DNA of 37,480 bases from contig LNFE01000047.1 in the NCBI GenBank assembly GCA_001464575.1, positions 1 to 37,480 on the forward strand, in the 5' to 3' direction. This stretch comes from Acidobacteria bacterium Ga0077553. GTDB taxonomy: Bacteria > Acidobacteriota > Terriglobia > Bryobacterales > Bryobacteraceae. Shown piece by piece: positions 18,112 to 26,044 of this stretch. Both the position numbers and the translations under genes were made by a program. The stretch's first letter is position 1. The number at the start of each line of letters is the position of its first letter. The notes below the pieces were generated by a model. That model was not told where the DNA came from. It saw nothing but the letters and a program-made list of their open reading frames with translations, and searched no databases.

Positions 18112-19467
18112 GTGCTTCAAGTTGTGTGGTTGAAACGGGACCTGCGGAACCGGGACCACGCGCCGCTTTTCGAGGCGGCGCAGCGGGGCCCGGTTCTTCC
18201 GCTTTATATCTACGAACCCTCGCTCTGGTCGGCTCCGGATGCCGCGCCGCGCCATTGGAACTTCGTAGCCGAAAGCTTGCAGGATCTGCGCCGCCGGCTG
18301 CCTGTGGCCATCCGGGTCGGTGAAGTGCTGCCAGTACTTGAAGAAATCCGCCGAACCCAAGGAATCGCGGGACTTTGGGCGCATGAGGAGACGACAAACT
18401 GGCTGGCCTATCAGCGGGATCGTGCGGTCCGCCGCTGGACCCGCGAGATGGGCATTCCGTTTGTGGAGCTGCCCGGCACCGGGGTGGTTCGGCGGCTCCG
18501 GAGCCGGAATGGTTGGGCGGGTGCCTGGGAAAAGCTCATGGGCTTGCAGCCGGCGCCGGCTGTCGAAGGGTTGTCCGCGATACCCGGCTTCGCGCTCGGC
18601 GACCTGCCGCGCGCCGAAGCGGCTCTGCAGCAGGGCGGGGAAGCCGCGGCATGGAACACGCTTGAGAGCTTTCTCCATCAGCGGGGCCGAAACTACGCGA
18701 AGGAGCTGTCGAGTCCGCTGACCGCGTTTGAATCCTGCTCCCGGCTCAGCTCCCATCTGGCGTGGGGGACCATCTCCATGCGCGAGACCATCCAAGCCAC
18801 CCGTCGGCGCATGGAGGAGGCACCCGAGTGGAAGCGCTCGCTGCGGGCGTTCGATGCGCGCCTGCACTGGCGCAGTCATTTCATGCAGAAGATGGAGGAC
18901 GAGCCCCAGGTCGAGTTCCGCAATTTCGTCACTGCCTTTGATGGCATGCGCGAACCGCACTGGAATGACGACTATTTCGCGGCGTGGTGTGAAGGCCGCA
19001 CCGGTTATGGGATGGTCGACGCGTGTATGCGGGCGCTGCGGGCCACGGGATGGATCAACTTCCGGATGCGGGCGATGCTGGTCTCGTTTGCCAGCTACCA
19101 TCTGTGGCTCCACTGGCCTAAACCGGCCGCCTTTCTCGCGCAACAGTTTACCGACTACGAGCCGGGCATTCACTACTCGCAATTCCAAATGCAGTCCGGA
19201 ACGACGGGGATCAACACCTTGCGCATCTACAGCCCCGATAAGCAAGCGGAGGATCACGATCCCGACGGAGAGTTCGTCCGGCGCTGGGTGCCGGAGGGGG
19301 TTGGGCCGAGGATCGTTGAACACGGCGTGGCGTACAAACTGGCGCGGGAGAGAATGGCCGCGTTCCGCCGGCAACCTGAGATGAAGCTGCAGGCGAAGGC
19401 GGTGCAAGTGAAGCACGGCAGCCGCAAAAAACCGCCCCCCCGCAGCCGCCAACAGACGCTATTCTAA
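18112..19467 (+). CDS. Cryptochrome/photolyase family flavoprotein
   Basis: 451 residues from a GTG that directly abuts the stop of the receptor relic. Residues 1-~130 form the alpha/beta antenna domain beginning LQVVWLKRDLRNRDHAPL. The C-terminal helical domain has FAD-binding motifs: ESCSRLSSHLAWGTIS, LHWRSHFMQKMEDEP, TGYGMVDACMRALRATGWINFRMR and the long GINTLRIYSPDKQAEDH, then FVRRWVPE signature near residues 365-395. This fits a bacterial subgroup of FAD-dependent photolyase/cryptochromes. The likely role is light-driven repair of cyclobutane pyrimidine dimers, or blue-light sensing; the two cannot be told apart by motif here. The basic tail (KHGSRKKPPPRSRQQ) may bind DNA. A second DNA-repair gene follows after 5 bases. 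Confidence 0.85.
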   Translation: MLQVVWLKRDLRNRDHAPLFEAAQRGPVLPLYIYEPSLWSAPDAAPRHWNFVAESLQDLRRRLPVAIRVGEVLPVLEEIRRTQGIAGLWAHEETTNWLAYQRDRAVRRWTREMGIPFVELPGTGVVRRLRSRNGWAGAWEKLMGLQPAPAVEGLSAIPGFALGDLPRAEAALQQGGEAAAWNTLESFLHQRGRNYAKELSSPLTAFESCSRLSSHLAWGTISMRETIQATRRRMEEAPEWKRSLRAFDARLHWRSHFMQKMEDEPQVEFRNFVTAFDGMREPHWNDDYFAAWCEGRTGYGMVDACMRALRATGWINFRMRAMLVSFASYHLWLHWPKPAAFLAQQFTDYEPGIHYSQFQMQSGTTGINTLRIYSPDKQAEDHDPDGEFVRRWVPEGVGPRIVEHGVAYKLARERMAAFRRQPEMKLQAKAVQVKHGSRKKPPPRSRQQTLF

Positions 19468-19472
19468 GGTCT

Positions 19473-20307
19473 GTGCCGGAATATCCGGACATCACGATCT
19501 ATTTGGAAGCGCTGCAAGCGAGGGTGCTCGGCCAGCCGCTCACGGGATTGCGCCTCGCTACCCCGTTTCTCCTCCGCACGGTCGAGCCGGTGCCCACGGG
19601 CCAGACTGTTGCCCGGCTCGACCGGGTCGGGAAGCGCATCGCCTTCGGGTTCGATTCCGGCGTCTGGATGGTGCTCCACCTGATGATCGCCGGACGGCTC
19701 CATTGGAAGCCCGCGGGAGCAAAACTGAGCGGCCGCAACATGTTGGCGGCGTTCGATTTCCCTCAGGGTTCGCTGGTTCTGACCGAGGCGGGTTCGAAGC
19801 GTCAGGCCTCGCTCCACATCGTCCACGACCTGGCCTCGCTCGACCCTGGGGGGCTCGAAGTGATCGGGGTAACGCTCGCGGCCTTCGCGGAACGGCTCCG
19901 CTCCCGCAATCACACGCTCAAGCGCTCGTTGACCGATCCGCGGCTATTTAGCGGAATTGGCAACGCTTATTCGGATGAGATTCTCCACGCGGCCCGGCTC
20001 TCTCCGGTGGCTCTCAGCCAAAAACTGACGGACGACGAAGTAGAGCGGCTGTGGCGCGCGGTCGGCTCCGTGCTGCAGACGTGGACGGATACATTACGAA
20101 ACGAAGCCAAAGGCGGTTTCCCCGAAAAAGTCACCGCTTTTCGACCCGAAATAAAGCGGTGACTTTTTCGGGGAAACCGCCTTTGGCTTCGTTTCGTAAT
20201 GTATCCGTCCACGTCTGCAGCACGGAGCCGACCGCGCGCTTTCGCGGCTGCTAGGGTCGGATTGGCCTCGCAGCATCGAGGAGCTCGAAAAGCTTGGACG
20301 AGCCTAA
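19473..20307 (+). pseudogene. Fpg/Nei-type DNA glycosylase with its zinc finger replaced by an inverted copy of upstream sequence
   Basis: GTG start; the protein opens MPEYPDITIYLEAL, with the catalytic Pro2 and Glu3 and the N-terminal beta-sandwich (VLHLMIAGRLHWKP), then the helix-two-turn-helix NHTLKRSLTDPRLFSGIGNAYSDEILH. It continues normally to GGFPEKVTAFRPE, where the family goes on with a C-terminal Cys4 zinc finger. Instead the frame ends IKR-stop at 20162. The native C-terminus reappears at 20230-20307 in a good frame (DRALSRLLGSDWPRSIEELE and a final KLGRA). Between lies an inverted copy of 20054-20140. About 50 residues, including all zinc ligands, are gone. The intact enzyme excises oxidised bases; without the finger DNA binding should fail. 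It is paired with the photolyase gene. Confidence 0.85.
20054..20239. repeat. Perfect 87-bp inverted repeat with a 12-base spacer
   Basis: The sequence 20054-20140 is repeated as its exact reverse complement at 20153-20239; the 12 bases 20141-20152 separate the arms. The left arm is coding sequence of the Fpg/Nei gene. The outer 10 bases of the right arm, GACCGCGCGC (20230-20239), are at the same time native coding sequence for the protein's C-terminal DRAL. So the inverted segment starts and ends at short homologies, as expected of a replication template switch. As RNA or single-stranded DNA it would fold into an 87-bp hairpin. Confidence 0.95.
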
Positions 20308-20370
20308 GTGATAGGCAGAAAAGCACTTCGGATAGGTTGTGGATTTAATGTTCAAAACCACAATTAGTTG

Positions 20371-20400
20371 TTGACCTTAGGTGAAACACCACTGTATTCT
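20371..20400 (+). promoter_or_regulatory. Candidate sigma70 promoter of the nrd operon
   Basis: TTGACC (20371-20376), 18 bases, TATTCT (20395-20400). It lies 112 bases before the chosen nrdA start. A perfect 7-bp stem, GCGAAAC-GCCC-GTTTCGC (20414-20431), sits just after the expected transcription start and would form at the 5' end of the message. Confidence 0.45.
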
Positions 20401-20512
20401 GTAGGTCGGTAGCGCGAAACGCCCGTTTCGCTTGTGTCGCTCACTGTTTCCCGGACCCCGTCGTTGCCCAACGATGAGCCGGGCTTTTCTGTCTATTGTC
20501 ACCGGGGAAATC

Positions 20513-22924
20513 ATGGCTAGTACCGCATCGCAGTTGTCGTCTGTTCCGTCTCCACAACAACCCGCCGCCGAGCAGGAGTTGTTCCCAGGAATCCGTCCGC
20601 AGGTGGCCGAGACCGCCATGCGGGTCAAGAAACGTAACGGTTCCTACGAACCGGTGCACGTGGAGAAGATCATTCGGGCGGTGCAACGCTGTGCTGCGGG
20701 GCTAACGCAGGTCGACCCGATGCGAATTGCCATTAAGACGATCGGCGGGCTTTACGACGGATCTTCGACGCGGGAGTTGGATCAACTCTCCATTCAGACG
20801 GCGGCATCGCTCATTTCCGAAGAGCCGGAGTATTCGCGTCTCGCGGCCCGGCTGCTGGCGAACTTCATCGAGAAGGAGGTCGCCAACCAGAACATCTACT
20901 CGTTCTCGCAGTCGATCGACCATGGCTACCGCTTTGGTCTGGTGAGCGAGACGACATACAAGTTCGTCACCGAAAACGCCCGCAAGCTGAACAGCTGTCT
21001 TGAAGAGCGGAATACCGACCTGTTTGAATACTTCGGCATTCGCACCGTGTATGACCGTTACCTGTTGAAGAGCCCGGAGAGCCGGGACGTCATCGAGACG
21101 CCCCAGTATTTCTTCCTGCGGGTGGCCTGCGGCTTATCGCAGAACGTGCAAGAGGCCATTGAGTTCTACCGGCTCATTTCGGCGCACGACTACATGCCGA
21201 GTTCGCCGACGCTATTCAACTCCGGCACGTCGCATCCGCAAATGTCGTCCTGCTACCTGCTCGATTCTCCCCAGGACGAGCTGGAGTCGATCTACGACCG
21301 GTATAAGGACGTCGCCATGCTATCGAAGTTTGCCGGCGGCATCGGGTTGGCGTATCACCGCATCCGGGCGCGCGGCTCCCTGATCAAAGGCACCAACGGG
21401 CGCTCGAACGGCATTGTCCCGTGGTTGAAGACGCTCGATTCCTCCGTGTCTGCGGTGAATCAGGGCGGAAAGCGGAAGGGCGCGGCCTGCGTTTACCTGG
21501 AGCCCTGGCACGCGGATATCGAAGAGTTCCTTGAGCTCCGGGACAATACGGGCGACGAGGCCCGCCGCACCTATAACCTGAACCTCGCCAACTGGATTCC
21601 GGATCTCTTCATGAAGCGGTTGGAGGCCGACGGCGTTTGGTCGCTGTTTGACCCCAAAGTCGTGCCGCATTTCCCCGATCTGTACGGTGCCGAATTCGAG
21701 AAGGCGTACGAGGAGGCCGAAACCAACGGCCTGTTCATGCGGCAGGTGAAGGCTCGCGACCTCTATGCGCGGATGATGAAGACGTTGGCCGAGACCGGCA
21801 ACGGTTGGATGACGTTCAAAGACGCCTGCAACCAGAAGTCGAACCAGACCGGACTTTCTCATAACGTCGTTCATCTGTCGAACCTGTGCACGGAGATCAC
21901 CGAGGTAACGCACCATGCGGAGACCGCCGTGTGCAATCTCGGCTCCATCAACCTGGCGCGCTACCTGACGCCGGAAGGGACGTTCGATTTTGAAAAGCTA
22001 GGCCGGAACGTTCGCCTCGCCGTTCGCTTTCTCGACAAGGTGATCGACATCAACTACTACCCCACCAACGGGGCCGAGGTGTCGAACCGCAAATGGCGGC
22101 CGGTGGGCTTGGGCCTGATGGGCCTGCAGGACCTGTTCTTTCAACTGCGTTTGCCCTTCGACTCGCCCGAAGCGCGCGCGTTGTCGAAGCGGATTCAGGA
22201 AGACATCTACTTCCACGCCCTGGAGACGACGGTGGGCCTAGCCGAAGAGTACGGCCCTCACGTGAACTTTGGGGAGACGCGGGCGGCCAAGGGCGAGTTC
22301 CAGTTCGAGCTATGGGGCGTTCAGCCGGAGGTTCGGGAGCGTTGGGACGAGCTGCGGCCGCGCATGATGAAGTCCGGGATGCGGAACTCGCTGCTGTTGG
22401 CCATTGCGCCCACGGCCACGATCGCCTCCATTGTTGGGTCGTATGAGTGCATTGAGCCGCAGATTTCGAACCTGTTCAAGCGGGAGACGCTCTCCGGCGA
22501 CTTCGTCCAGATCAATCGGTATCTAGTGTTGGAATTGAAGGCGCTCGGCATGTGGAACGAACACATGCGGAACCGGATCAAGATGGGCGAGGGTTCGATT
22601 CTGGCGATCGAAGAGATCCCGGATGAGCTGAAGCAGATCTATCGGACCGTGTGGGAAGTGCCGATGCGGTCGTTGATCGACATGGCGGCGGAACGGTCGC
22701 CCTACATCGACCAGAGCCAGTCGTTGAACCTGTTCATTGAGAGCCCGACCATTGGCAAGGTTTCTTCGATGTACATGTACGCCTGGAAGAAGGGATTGAA
22801 AACAACCTACTACCTCCGTTCGCGCCCGGCATCCAAAATATCTAAGGCGACGGTTCCGGTAACTCCGGCGGCGGCAGTGGCCTGTTCGCTCGAGAACCCC
22901 GACAGCTGCGAAGCCTGTCAATAA
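20513..22924 (+). CDS. nrdA: Ribonucleoside-diphosphate reductase, large (alpha) subunit
   Basis: 803 residues. An N-terminal ATP-cone (MRVKKRNGSYEPVHVEKIIR, from ~36) is the allosteric activity domain. Catalytic residues are visible: redox Cys in HPQMSSCYLLD, the Asn-Cys-Thr-Glu site NLCTEITEV holding the thiyl-radical Cys, and the second redox Cys in ETAVCNLGSINLARY. The radical-transfer tyrosine pair is in KTTYYLRSRPAS, and the swinging C-terminal tail ends CEACQ. It reduces NDPs to dNDPs in the cytosol together with NrdB. The start at 20513 is chosen for the GGGGAAA before it and because the extra upstream residues (MCRSLFPGPRR..) resemble no known R1. ATG 20474 is an alternative. nrdB follows after 24 bases. 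Confidence 0.95.
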   Translation: MASTASQLSSVPSPQQPAAEQELFPGIRPQVAETAMRVKKRNGSYEPVHVEKIIRAVQRCAAGLTQVDPMRIAIKTIGGLYDGSSTRELDQLSIQTAASLISEEPEYSRLAARLLANFIEKEVANQNIYSFSQSIDHGYRFGLVSETTYKFVTENARKLNSCLEERNTDLFEYFGIRTVYDRYLLKSPESRDVIETPQYFFLRVACGLSQNVQEAIEFYRLISAHDYMPSSPTLFNSGTSHPQMSSCYLLDSPQDELESIYDRYKDVAMLSKFAGGIGLAYHRIRARGSLIKGTNGRSNGIVPWLKTLDSSVSAVNQGGKRKGAACVYLEPWHADIEEFLELRDNTGDEARRTYNLNLANWIPDLFMKRLEADGVWSLFDPKVVPHFPDLYGAEFEKAYEEAETNGLFMRQVKARDLYARMMKTLAETGNGWMTFKDACNQKSNQTGLSHNVVHLSNLCTEITEVTHHAETAVCNLGSINLARYLTPEGTFDFEKLGRNVRLAVRFLDKVIDINYYPTNGAEVSNRKWRPVGLGLMGLQDLFFQLRLPFDSPEARALSKRIQEDIYFHALETTVGLAEEYGPHVNFGETRAAKGEFQFELWGVQPEVRERWDELRPRMMKSGMRNSLLLAIAPTATIASIVGSYECIEPQISNLFKRETLSGDFVQINRYLVLELKALGMWNEHMRNRIKMGEGSILAIEEIPDELKQIYRTVWEVPMRSLIDMAAERSPYIDQSQSLNLFIESPTIGKVSSMYMYAWKKGLKTTYYLRSRPASKISKATVPVTPAAAVACSLENPDSCEACQ

Positions 22925-22948
22925 CCAGCAAGATAAGAGTAAGAGGCA

Positions 22949-23947
22949 ATGATTCTCGATCCTGGATTCGATTTAACGCTCCGTCCGATGAAGTATCCGG
23001 TTTTCTACGACATGTACAAAACCGGCATCAAAAACACCTGGACGGTGGAAGAGGTCGATTTTTCGACCGACGTGACAGACCTTCGCCAGAAGATGAACCC
23101 GGCGGAGCAACACCTGATTAAGCGGTTGGTCGCGTTCTTTGCAACGGGCGATTCGATTGTCGGCAATAACCTCGTTCTGAACCTGTACAAGCACATCAAC
23201 TCGCCCGAGGCGCGGATGTATCTTTCCCGCCAGTTGTATGAGGAAGCGGTGCACGTGCAGTTCTATCTCACGCTGCTCGATACTTATATTCCGGACCCGA
23301 ACGAACGGGCGGCAGCGTTCTCAGCCGTAGAAAACATTCCTTCGATTAAGGCCAAAGCCGATTTCTGCTTCAAATGGATCGACTCCATCAACAACATGGA
23401 TTCGATTCAGTCCGAAGCCGACATGAAGAACTTCCTGCTGAACCTGTCCTGCTTTGCGTGTTGCATTGAAGGGATGTTCTTCTTCGCCGCGTTTGCCTAC
23501 GTCTATTTCCTCCGCTCCCGCGGCCTGCTGCAGGGTTTGGCGACCGGAACAAATTGGGTTTTCCGGGACGAGAGCGCGCACATCGATTTTGCGCTCGAAG
23601 TGATCAACACCGTGCGTCGCGAGCGGCCCCACCTGTTTGACGCCGATTACGAGGCCCGGATCAAAGAGATGATCCGCGATGCAGTGGAGTGCGAAGCGCT
23701 GTTTGCCGAGGATACTCTGGGCGGTGGCGTATCGGGGATGTCGATCCCGTCGATGCGGCAATATCTACAGTACATCGCGGACCGCCGGTTGGTGTCGTTG
23801 GGGATTCAGCCGATTTATGGCTCGAAGAACCCGTTCGACTTCATGGAACTCCAGGATGTGCAGGAATTGACTAACTTTTTTGAGCGCCGCGTCTCGGCCT
23901 ACCAGACGGCGGTCTCCGGAGAAGTCGGCTTTGCCGACGACTTCTAA
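22949..23947 (+). CDS. nrdB: Ribonucleoside-diphosphate reductase, small (beta) radical subunit
   Basis: 332 residues, ferritin-like diiron protein. The metal ligands can be placed: Asp68 (FFATGDSIVGNN), Glu99 and His102 (EEAVHVQFY), Glu174 (CIEGMFFF), Glu208 and His211 (FRDESAHIDF). The radical Tyr106 is present at E+7, so this is a tyrosyl-radical enzyme and not the Chlamydia-like class Ic form with Phe there, although the surrounding VGNN sequence resembles that clade. The C-terminus EVGFADDF is the acidic/aromatic tail that docks on NrdA. AGAGG precedes the ATG. The stop overlaps the next start by one base (TAATG). Confidence 0.95.
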   Translation: MILDPGFDLTLRPMKYPVFYDMYKTGIKNTWTVEEVDFSTDVTDLRQKMNPAEQHLIKRLVAFFATGDSIVGNNLVLNLYKHINSPEARMYLSRQLYEEAVHVQFYLTLLDTYIPDPNERAAAFSAVENIPSIKAKADFCFKWIDSINNMDSIQSEADMKNFLLNLSCFACCIEGMFFFAAFAYVYFLRSRGLLQGLATGTNWVFRDESAHIDFALEVINTVRRERPHLFDADYEARIKEMIRDAVECEALFAEDTLGGGVSGMSIPSMRQYLQYIADRRLVSLGIQPIYGSKNPFDFMELQDVQELTNFFERRVSAYQTAVSGEVGFADDF

Positions 23948-24378
23948 TGCTCACCCAAAGCTTTGAAAATCACACCCAGCGAGTGCCAGGTTTCCTGGCA
24001 CTCGGTCTGGTGTTGTTTGTTACTTTGATTGGGTCCCTTGTCAACTTCTATGTTTCGTTGGGTGACCATCAGCGGCTCTATAGCGCCTCGCTATTGTTAG
24101 TACTGACGGCGTCTGTTTTCGTGACGGCCTTTTTTGCCCGTGTGTTCGCGCTCAAAGCCCAGGACCGGGCGATTCGCGCCGAGGAGAATCTGCGCCACTT
24201 CGTATTGACGGGCAAACTGCTCGATCCGCGGTTGACCGTGATGCAGATTATCGGATTGCGTTTTGCTTCCGATGCCGAGTTCCCGGCGCTGGCGCAGCAG
24301 GCGGCGGAGAAGGGTATGTCGCAGAAGGATATCAAAGTGGCCGTGAAGAACTGGCGGCCGGACTTCCACCGGGTTTAG
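23947..24378 (+). CDS. DUF6526 family small membrane protein
   Basis: 143 residues. Two hydrophobic segments form an N-terminal hairpin (FLALGLVLFVTLIGSLVNFY and LLLVLTASVFVTAFFARVF). A conserved cytosolic part follows: AIRAEENLRHFVLTGKLLDP, LTVMQIIGLRFASDAEFPAL, and DIKVAVKNWRPDFHRV. This matches DUF6526, a family without known function frequent in Acidobacteria and Bacteroidetes. It is translationally coupled to nrdB. Its stop TAG interleaves with the stop TAA of the convergent cytochrome gene. Confidence 0.8.
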   Translation: MLTQSFENHTQRVPGFLALGLVLFVTLIGSLVNFYVSLGDHQRLYSASLLLVLTASVFVTAFFARVFALKAQDRAIRAEENLRHFVLTGKLLDPRLTVMQIIGLRFASDAEFPALAQQAAEKGMSQKDIKVAVKNWRPDFHRV

Positions 24379-25319
24379 CGGATCCAGTGGTCGGTGAAGA
24401 TGCTGTGGCCGGCCTCTGGCGTGGGCGCTTTGGGCATGTGGCAACTTTGGCAGTCGGGCCCCCGGTGACTTTGTTTTGCGGAATGGCAGGTCCGGCAGGG
24501 CTGGTTGGGGTCGGCCTTCCCGGTGGATGGATGCGGGTTGTGGCAGGTGCCGCACCAGAGCTTGTCGCCGCTGGCGATCTGGCACTTCGACATGGCTAGA
24601 CGCTCAAAATGTCCGGTCACCTTTAGGTCGGATTGCTTCTGCTGCGGCGCGGTCTGGTAGGTGACCAGTTCGTCGAGCAGCCCGCCGGGTCGGTAGGCGT
24701 AGAAGCTGCGGCCGGGTTTATCGGCGCGGGATAGGCCCAGCAAATGGCACTGGCGGCAAGTGTCGTTGCGGGCCGCGGATGGCAGCTTGGCGGGGTTGAC
24801 GGGCCGCTCGGCAGGGTCTTTTGCGTGGGCGCGGGTGTCGCCGTGGCAGCGGTCGCAAGTGATGCCGTTCTCGCGGAAGGGCTGGTCGGCGTATTGATTG
24901 GCGGTGCCGTAGATCATTCGCGTGGACGAAGCGTGGCACCAGAGGCAGTCGCGGCCGACGGGGCGCGTCCAGTCGGAGTGGTCGTCGGCTTCGTAGCCGG
25001 GAGACATGCCCCAACCGCGCTGTGCGTAGTGGGTGATGGGTGCCTGAAAGAGTTTGTCGCCGCGGCGAAAGAGATAACTGCGGCCGTGGGCGCCGGAGCC
25101 GAGGAAATATTCGAGCTTCTGCGTGGCGTTTTGGAGCGGTGTGCGAATCTTGACCCGGTCAGGCGGCTCGATGGAGTAAGCGGTCCGGGAGGGGGTGTGG
25201 CGATAGGAGCCGGCGGGCAGGGAGGTGACGGGTCCGCTCGAGCGCGCCATGGGCGAATGCTCGTAGGCAGCGACGATTGCCGGATGGCAGGTGGCGCAGG
25301 CGAGAGCGAGCAGGATCAT
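24375..25319 (-). CDS. Seven-heme c-type cytochrome
   Basis: 314 residues with seven CxxCH sites: C8 (CATCH), C125 (CLWCH), C155 (CDRCH), C188 (CRQCH), C256 (CGTCH), C275 (CRTCH) and C290 (CQSCH). Motifs such as RPVGRDCLWCHAS, GITCDRCHGD and SGDKLWCGTCHNPH are those of the cytochrome c554-like multiheme family often encoded beside TPR proteins. It should transfer electrons in the periplasm. The start at 25319 overlaps the TPR gene stop (ATGA). The frame is open further upstream but contains no nearby start codon, so the protein has only a seven-residue hydrophobic leader before the first heme cysteine, too short for a normal signal peptide. Last gene of a four-gene operon. Confidence 0.85.
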   Translation of the reverse strand: MILLALACATCHPAIVAAYEHSPMARSSGPVTSLPAGSYRHTPSRTAYSIEPPDRVKIRTPLQNATQKLEYFLGSGAHGRSYLFRRGDKLFQAPITHYAQRGWGMSPGYEADDHSDWTRPVGRDCLWCHASSTRMIYGTANQYADQPFRENGITCDRCHGDTRAHAKDPAERPVNPAKLPSAARNDTCRQCHLLGLSRADKPGRSFYAYRPGGLLDELVTYQTAPQQKQSDLKVTGHFERLAMSKCQIASGDKLWCGTCHNPHPSTGKADPNQPCRTCHSAKQSHRGPDCQSCHMPKAPTPEAGHSIFTDHWIR

Positions 25320-26044
25320 CGGACCAGCCGCGGTGGAATGCGTTCGAAGGCTTCGCGATGGAGGCGGGCCTTGGGTTCGTTTCGTAATTTCTGGTAGGCG
25401 CGGGCGAGCAGAAAGTGGAGTTGGCGTTCGGTTTGCGGGAGTCCAGGGAGCGTCAAGGCGTGTTCGGCGTCGGCGACCGCTTCGGCGAAGTGGCCGGCTT
25501 CGAGATGGAGGCGGGCGCGTTCGGAATAGGCTTCCCGGTATTGGGGGTCGCGGCGGAGGGCTTCCTTGATCTGGGTGTGGGCCTCGGAGAGGCGGTGAAG
25601 GGTGAACAGCAGGCGCGCGAAGGCGAGCGGGGCCTCGGGACTGGGGTTTTGGCGGATGGCTTCCGGATAAAGCTTGAGCGCTGCTTCGACGTCGGCGAGG
25701 CCTTCGTGCGTGAGGGCGAGATAGAGCAGGGTGGGACCGTCGGCGGCGCGGAGTTGACGGGCCGTGTTGAGAGAGGCGAGGGCGGGCGTAAAGTCGTTGT
25801 CGAGATAGAGGCAGAAGCCGAGCAGGAAGTGGGCGGCGGGCGAGCGCGGGGCGAGGGTGGCGGCGTGCGTGAGATAGGTGCGGGCTTGGGGCGCCTGGTC
25901 GAGGGCGAGTTGGATGCGGCCGGCGAGGAGGAGGGCTTCGAGACTGGGTGGCTCCTGCCGGAGTAGCGTTTCCAGCGCGGCCCATGCTTCGGCGGGGCGC
26001 TGCTGCCGGAGGAGTTGCTGGACCGTGGCGAGATCAGAAGGCAT
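25316..26044 (-). CDS. TPR-repeat protein
   Basis: 242 residues made of tetratricopeptide-like helix pairs almost throughout: RPAEAWAALETLLRQEPPSL, APQARTYLTHAATLAPRSPA, DFTPALASLNTARQLRAADG, DVEAALKLYPEAIRQNPSPE, SEAHTQIKEALRRDPQYREA and HFAEAVADAEHALTLPGLPQ. No signal peptide is evident, which is odd beside exported partners. It probably works as a scaffold for assembling the operon's cytochrome or CRTAC1 protein; that is inference. It overlaps CRTAC1 upstream by 11 bases and the cytochrome downstream by four. Confidence 0.8.
   Translation of the reverse strand: MPSDLATVQQLLRQQRPAEAWAALETLLRQEPPSLEALLLAGRIQLALDQAPQARTYLTHAATLAPRSPAAHFLLGFCLYLDNDFTPALASLNTARQLRAADGPTLLYLALTHEGLADVEAALKLYPEAIRQNPSPEAPLAFARLLFTLHRLSEAHTQIKEALRRDPQYREAYSERARLHLEAGHFAEAVADAEHALTLPGLPQTERQLHFLLARAYQKLRNEPKARLHREAFERIPPRLVR

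Noticed and set aside
18000..18300. Replication origin at the skew switch
   Set aside because: No dnaA, dnaN, parAB or DnaA-box cluster is visible; kept only as a skew observation.
18070..19452. 460-codon minus-strand frame over the photolyase
   Set aside because: The photolyase frame has all family motifs; the opposite frame is its antisense shadow.
20051..20326. Several overlapping frames on both strands with the same peptide GRLRAADVDGYITKRS
   Set aside because: They arise because the 87-bp inverted repeat reads identically on both strands; none is a gene.
20358..20373. Possible NrdR box (CCACAATTAGTTGTTG) overlapping the nrd -35
   Set aside because: Only about 10 of 16 positions fit the consensus and no convincing second box at the usual spacing is present.
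25320..25985. 5' extension of the multiheme cytochrome frame
   Set aside because: It lies wholly within the TPR gene, reads as Pro/Arg-rich nonsense, and the ATGA overlap gives a natural start at 25319.
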